A stretch of 64,000 bases of DNA from Zygaena filipendulae (Eukaryota > Arthropoda > Insecta > Lepidoptera > Zygaenidae): assembly GCA_907165275.2 (NCBI GenBank), contig OU015660.1, positions 4,528,501 through 4,592,500 of the forward strand, given 5' to 3'. Numbering within the stretch: position 1 is the first letter of the stretch; every line of letters begins with the position of its first letter. The translations under genes and the position numbers were made by a program. The notes below the pieces were generated by a model. That model was given only the letters and a program-made list of their open reading frames with translations. It had not been told where the DNA came from and did no database searches. Shown here in pieces: positions 58,859-64,000 of the stretch.

Positions 58859-59019
58859 AATAGAATTTTTTGTTTGTCACACTTTTACATTTTTCAATCG
58901 ATCATCATGAAATTTTGCATGCACGTTGTCAGGGTATACAGAGAACTAGCTTACTTTTTATCCTAGGTTCCCGCGGGAACTCCGAAATTGCCGCAGGTGA
59001 AACCACGGGGAACAGCTAG
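58859..59019 (+). mobile_element. Helitron-like short repeat, 5'-eroded
   Basis: AATCGATCATCATGAAATTT, GCATGCACGTTGTCAGGG, TTCCCGCGGGAACTCCGAAA, GGTGAAACCACGGGGAACAG then CTAG and T. The TC...TACTAATATT start is lost. Confidence 0.85.
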
Positions 59020-59280
59020 TCCAAAATAAAAGGAAATGTTTTCTTCCGTGTACGTTGCTATTCTTCGTGTGTGTGCGTTGTGAAAATGAAGGGAGTTTTT
59101 TCTGTTGACTCCCTTATTGTAAATTGAAAATGACTAAGGAAGTTTCACTTCAACTAGTAAGATATCTATCTTGAAGGTATATAAATGTTTCTTTACAGAA
59201 TCACACGTGCGCTTCAGGACGGATTTTTGTGAAATTTAACATGATAGGTGTGATCTGAAAATTAAATCTTTCACAAATAT

Positions 59281-59350
59281 ATTAAGGGTTCTCGAGGGAA
59301 TTCCGAAATTTAAATCTGAAACTGAAACTGAAACCGCGGAGTGTTCCCTA
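59281..59350 (+). mobile_element. Helitron-like 3' scrap
   Basis: CTCGAGGGAATTCCGAAATT followed by CTGAAACTGAAACTGAAACC and GCGG. There are three tandem CTGAAA units and the end is missing. Confidence 0.4.
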
Positions 59351-59439
59351 TTTCCAGTTTAAACAATTTAGGTGCCTTTACCTACCAAGACGAAACCATA
59401 TCAAAATGGTCGTGTGCACCGAATTCCTAGCGCTACCGG

Positions 59440-59565
59440 GAGCAGTGGCCACAGTCAAATGACCCTGGATTATCCACTAATGGTGCGACCATTCAGACTA
59501 ACTGCACTAGAGCCGCGCGGTGTACCGTACATAATCGATTGTTTTGCTCTTGGGTTTCACTTCCT
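59440..59565. repeat. Diverged duplicate, left copy
   Basis: The segment with TAATGGTGCGACCATTCAGA, CTAACTGC and TACATAATCGATTG recurs in altered form at 60385-60510. Both translate to RPFRLTA followed later by PYIID in one frame, but no protein family is known to me. The two lie on either side of a Helitron-like cluster. Confidence 0.5.
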
Positions 59566-59610
59566 TCGACATGCGACTCACACATAGTGTATATAAGATT
59601 TATTTATTTA

Positions 59611-59828
59611 CTAGCTGTTCTCCGCGGTTTCGCCCGCGGTATTTTCGGGGTTCCCGTGGGAATTTCGAAATAAAAAGTATCTACCCTATGTCACTCAAGA
59701 CTACCGTAGCTTCCTATAAGTGAAAGAATTTTCAAAATTGGTTCATTAAATCCAGAGATTACCTCCTACAACGTCATAAATTCACAAACTCACAATTCAT
59801 AAACAGCTTTAGCTCTTATATTAGTAGG
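59611..59828 (-). mobile_element. Helitron-like repeat, single-unit relative of the 29 kb copy
   Basis: On plus: CTAGCTGTTCTCCGCGGTTT after A, CGCCCGCGGTATTTTCGGGG, then CTATAAGTGAAAGAATTTTC and AATCCAGAGATTACCTCC, and the end CTTATATTAGTAGG. The middle blocks equal one unit of the four-unit array at 29109-29724. Confidence 0.8.
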
Positions 59829-60028
59829 TAGCTGTTTCCCTTAGTTTCACCTATGTTAATTTTGGAGTTCCCGCGAGAATTCTGGTTATACCTACTGTAT
59901 GTCCTTATCTGTATATCCTACCTCTGACAACGTGTATGCACAATTTCATAATGATCTGTTGAGTAGTTAAAGCGTAACAAACAAACACAACCAAATAAAC
60001 TCACATTAGAATTTGTATGTATAATTAT
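59829..60028 (-). mobile_element. Helitron-like short repeat, tandem to the previous
   Basis: On plus: TAGCTGTTTCCCTTAGTTTC directly after the previous copy, TTCCCGCGAGAATTC, TATGCACAATTTCATAATGA, AACAAACAAACACAACCAAA and an eroded end ATGTATAATTATAGTA. Confidence 0.75.
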
Positions 60029-60310
60029 AGTATAAAGGGATATATCGGATCTTGAACCGATTAGGGTAGCTATTCTTAAATATATTCATTACCTATTTTA
60101 ACTGGCTGACTGACTAAGTTTCATTCTCCTGAATTTTGGAACTTCCCCAGGAACTCTTCTTATTGGGATGAAAAGTATCCTATATTACTGGAGGGATACT
60201 GTGACTTCCTATATCAGTGAAAGAGTTTTTAGAATTGGTTCTGTAGCTTTAGATCGGAATTCCCACGGGAACTCCGAAATAACGCGATTCAAACCTTTGG
60301 GCTTCGAGTA
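60029..60310. repeat. Helitron-like scraps
   Basis: GAACTTCCCCAGGAACTC, GATGAAAAGTATCCTATATT, AGTGAAAGAGTTTTTAGAAT and CCCACGGGAACTCCGAAATA are recognisable family blocks, in mixed order and without ends. Confidence 0.5.
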
Positions 60311-60384
60311 GTAACTTACATACTTGAAAAATAATAAGTCAAATCTCAGTACAGTCGACTAGAGTTTACATTCGGTCGACCGTC

Positions 60385-60510
60385 ACAGCGACCGGCCGCA
60401 GGCAAATGGCATAGAATTAGTGGGTAATGGCGAGACCATTCCGCCTAACTGCTTCGGTGGCCTCACCTACCCTGTATCCATACATAATTGATTACTTCAC
60501 TGAACCCCTT
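60385..60510. repeat. Diverged duplicate, right copy
   Basis: TAATGGCGAGACCATTCCGC, CTAACTGC and TACATAATTGATTA align with the left copy at 59440-59565. By eye the two agree at well over half of positions, with small gaps. Confidence 0.5.
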
Positions 60511-63500
60511 TACACTACCTATATCATGTGCAATAATTTAAGACCACGCTTTTTAGTTTCGGGAAAAAAACTACTTTGCGTTATTAAAATCGATTTCACA
60601 TACAAGTTCGGTTATATATGTAGGTAAGTACTGAGGTGAAAGCATTTTACTGAGCATTTTAAAATACGTATTTTTATATGTATAGATATCTTTTATAAGC
60701 GACCAAAAAAGAGGAGTTTCTCAAACACGGTTTTTATGTCTGTCTGTCCAGTCCCAGAACAACTCGACTGATTCAGACATTTATTTTTATGAAAGATCCG
60801 GTGATCCAGATTTGAGTCTGTTTAATTATTATTATTAAAATTGACTAAGAAGTTATTTGGGTTTTTGGGTTTCCGTACTTTTCACCGTTCGAAATACTAT
60901 ATAGTTTATATTATAATTATAAATTCGCCAACCTGCGGTAGGTTTCATCCGAGCCATCATGGTCAAAGGTCATAGTTTCAAACCTCAATGTAGCATATTT
61001 TTAAAACTTTTACTTTAATAATTAGAACCTGACCGTTTTGAAGAAATCGAATATCTATATCTATACGTTTCTTCATATTTATTGTCTTCTAATTTATTGA
61101 TTGTCAATACCTGACCTTAGAATAATTGATGATGATAATATTAATATTTAATATTATGGAATAGGTGTCTTCAAATTAATGCGTTATTATTCTAGGCTGG
61201 AAGAGCTTCAGAATCTATAAATATAGTTCTCGGGAAACATCGACTCAATATTATGCCATACCTACTCATTTAAATTTCATAACTTACACATAAAAATCCA
61301 ATAAAAAAGGGACAATACAATTTTATTACTTAATTTAATTCACTATATAAGCAACAAACGTCTTATTCAATACGAACAATAACTAATGCCGCTTCATACA
61401 AAACACATTGTGAGAATTCAGGTAATTAAAGAGGAAACTAAATTAAAAAAAATCAAGGCTGCAATAAAAAATTTAGCCGGCATAATATTATTTATCTATG
61501 TCAAGCGTTGGTTTTTTTTAACTAAAACGAATCTGTCACAGATTATCTCTGCTCATTATTTATACCAGTGCTGGTGGACCAATCTGACAGCTGTCTTAAC
61601 CCTTTTTAACCAATGACAATGTCATAGACGCACGATTTCCATCGAATGGTTTTTGAAGAGATATTTTGTAGATAGGCAGGGACCAACATAAATTAAGATA
61701 TTGAGTTCTATATCCTTAATGTGATGTTAAAATTAAAAAAATATATAACTAATGAAATTATGTTTAAAATAAAGGTCTACTTCCTAATTCCTGACACACT
61801 AATTACAATCTTCACTATACCTAATATAGTTTAAGTCAGTAGGAATTTAAATCTTGACAAGTTATAATTATTTTTAATTGCAGACCTTCCATAAAGGTAT
61901 ATTGTTTCGTATTAAGTATGTATATATATCATAAGAATTTTCATTGTGTTTTAATTAATAATAATGGTTAATGGAACTCTTTTTCATCATCAAACCATGG
62001 CTGTACCTACCTAAAAACGTATAGGTAATAATTTAAGTTTCAAATAGTTGTGAAAGTGGATATTGATACGAGGGTGTAAAATAAACGATTTTTTTATTAA
62101 TAACTATAAATTAAATCACTTGTGTAGACTATCAATAAAATGGTAAATAACACCACGCTTACATCTCAATAACTTGTTATTCGGCAATATTAACAATAAA
62201 TAGGTATTTCCTGAAACAGGATATTTATTTAAAACAAGGCGTTGATAAAGTAATTTTCTTTTAACCTTAACCATGTCTTTATGGAGTGGTCATTACTTAG
62301 CAGCGGTACACAGCCCGCTCTGAGCTATGGTTGCGTATTAATCAAAATGACATATTTTTATCTCGCTCTGCTCGCATTGCCCTCCCATTCACACTAGGCA
62401 TGGATATCTCGATTTTGTTGCATTGTCTAAAAATCTCACATGTACAATTGTAATGTGGTTTCAATGAATACTCTATTGTAAATTTCAGTAAGTTTTTATA
62501 TCTCTTAATTCGTCTCGATGTCATATTACCTTTCGAAACTGTTATGTTTACTCAGGGTCTGCAGACTTACTCTCCTGAGACGAAATTCGGTATTTTTTTT
62601 TCTCCACTCTCTCCATCACGGAACCTTTTTTCACTTTTTCTGAATGGACGTAGAAAAGCGTTTCTTCCATCGTCCATTTCTTACACATTATCTCGTAATC
62701 ATTAGTTTCACCATTTATTTGATAGCGCTGTGTGTAGGTAAGTATGCCTACCTACTAACATAGGTGTCTACAGAGGTTTAAGACAACTCAATTAACATTA
62801 TAAATTGTTTTTATCTATATCTTACTGAATTAATATATATTAATTTTTCAAGTCTATACTCTGTTGAAATATCGATAGGATAAATAAAAGAAGAAAAAAA
62901 GAATTCGGTGAAGTTTAATTGAATATTTACCTATAGAGATTTGAATATCTTCGACGTCTTAATATGTGATTGTTATCAAATGTTTCGAAGTTATTGGCTC
63001 CAGACACATTTAAAAATATTGAAACATGTTGGAACGACTCATTTATAGTTTTTGATATTTTCTTATCTTTCGTCGTGGCTCGTCATACATTAGGTAATTT
63101 ATTAATTTAGTAGGGACGTATTGTAATTATTGTTGATAGAATTTACATCAACTAGACTAGTATACCAGAATACACGTATATTGCAACTTTTATCTACCTA
63201 TATAAATTTACTAAATTTAATTTAATTTTATTTACTTGTTTTAACTCTGTGACTCTACAATATCATGAAAATTTTATGTATAAGGATAGATGCATAAAGA
63301 AAGTAGGTAGGTATATTTTGTATTCACCTTTCAATAAATAAAACATAAATACATAGAATTAAATTATAAATAATACAATAATAAAAATATATTCTATAGT
63401 TAATCTAATAAATTGTAACTAGAGTAAAGTATTTTCAATTTAACTCAATAGATTTGAGATATTAGATAAATACTTTTTAATATAAATTGAGGATCTTAAT

Positions 63501-63811
63501 ATAAAAAAAAAGATTCCAAAACTCAACTGCTGTTTGTCTGTAAGTTTCAAATACTATCAAGTAAGTGAGTCATTACTACTGGGTACAATCAGCACCAGAA
63601 ATATGTAATCACTTTAATCTAATTGCAACAGTAATAAGTAGTGCTCACTAACTGACACAAGTGTTAACAAATTTTTCATGAGGATGCTTGAAAGGAAAAA
63701 AAATGTCCTAAGCTTGCCTTTTTCAAACTGACTGTAAAAGTATAGATAGATCGTACTTCAGAAATAATACCACATTATACAAAATGTAATTATTTCTCTC
63801 CCTTTTCACAG
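60511..63811. other. Gene-free stretch
   Basis: A possible scrap of the ACCGACTTC-type repeat is at 60700-60790 (GACCAAAAAAGAGGAG, TCTGTCTGTCCAG). ORF 61386-61616 has no domain. The rest is AT-rich. Confidence 0.35.
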
Positions 63812-63846
63812 AGTCGCTGACAGCCCGCGGGCCCCGCCTGGTCTGA
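63812..63846 (+). other. Weak candidate terminal exon
   Basis: TTATTTCTCTCCCTTTTCACAG just upstream is a good pyrimidine tract plus AG acceptor. In the phase that skips two bases the following codons read SLTARGPRLV then TGA, in GC-rich sequence. Composition and acceptor agree with a short last coding exon, but no partner exon is visible and chance is quite possible. Confidence 0.15.
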
Positions 63847-64000
63847 TGATACTGAACACGCGGCGTGACATGACGTCAACACAACGTGTGCACTGTCAAT
63901 TGTTTCCCGCCTGTCATCAACTGTCTACACTACTTAGCACCTACAAAGTTATGCCTAAAATTTAGCTTAACTTATTACGAATTTGTTTTTTTTTAAGATT

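Overview
This is AT-rich eukaryotic nuclear DNA, almost certainly from a moth or butterfly (Lepidoptera). The main reasons are the many copies of a short repeat that begins TCCTACTAATATTATAAATG and ends in a CCGCGG hairpin plus CTAG, the dense TAGGTA/TACCTA words, a tRNA-derived SINE with an ATT tail, and several TIR elements of kinds common in moth genomes. No complete host protein-coding gene is visible. The window reads as intergenic or intronic DNA colonised by transposable elements. Nothing looks bacterial: no operons, no dense ORFs, no CRISPR.

Layout. 0-6 kb: Helitron-like copies, a perfect 7 x 66 bp minisatellite (1588-2049), a 330 bp TIR element (3292-3621), and two Helitron-like copies joined 5' end to 5' end (5610-5987). 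7.6-8.5 kb: a deleted PIF/Harbinger transposon that keeps only the N-terminus of its transposase. 11.7-13 kb: two tandem Helitron-like copies, a perfect 21-bp-arm hairpin (12234-12281), and a second copy of the 330 bp TIR family. 14.6-19.7 kb: a run of Helitron-like copies, one abutting a SINE fragment. 23-31.6 kb: further interspersed repeats, a 616 bp Helitron-like copy with four internal units (29109-29724), and a PIF/Harbinger MITE with a clean TAA duplication (30535-30949). 32.2-37.8 kb: a possible minus-strand solo LTR, then a 5'-truncated BEL/Pao retroelement with a 1388-codon ORF (gag end, protease, RT, partial integrase, env-like) and a 3' LTR. 42 kb: a fuller SINE. 44.9-45.65 kb: the 3' end of a LINE with a TCTAA tail. 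50.8 kb: a palindromic array. 52-60.3 kb: more Helitron-like copies, a MITE nested inside another MITE (55513-56285), and a small GC-rich inverted-repeat element (58653-58771). The stretches 38.7-41.9 kb and 45.7-50.8 kb show few recognisable repeats.

How the parts relate. The elements are mostly independent insertions. The Helitron-like family accounts for most copies and sits almost always between A and T, with ACTAG|T at the 3' end. The BEL/Pao ORF is the only long coding sequence. It is unusual because it stays open although the RNase H region, most of the integrase core and the middle of the env-like part are missing. It also carries YMDN at the RT catalytic motif and reads on into its own LTR. 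I regard it as a defective, fairly young copy or an internally deleted non-autonomous lineage. All family assignments come from motif recognition by eye, without a database search.
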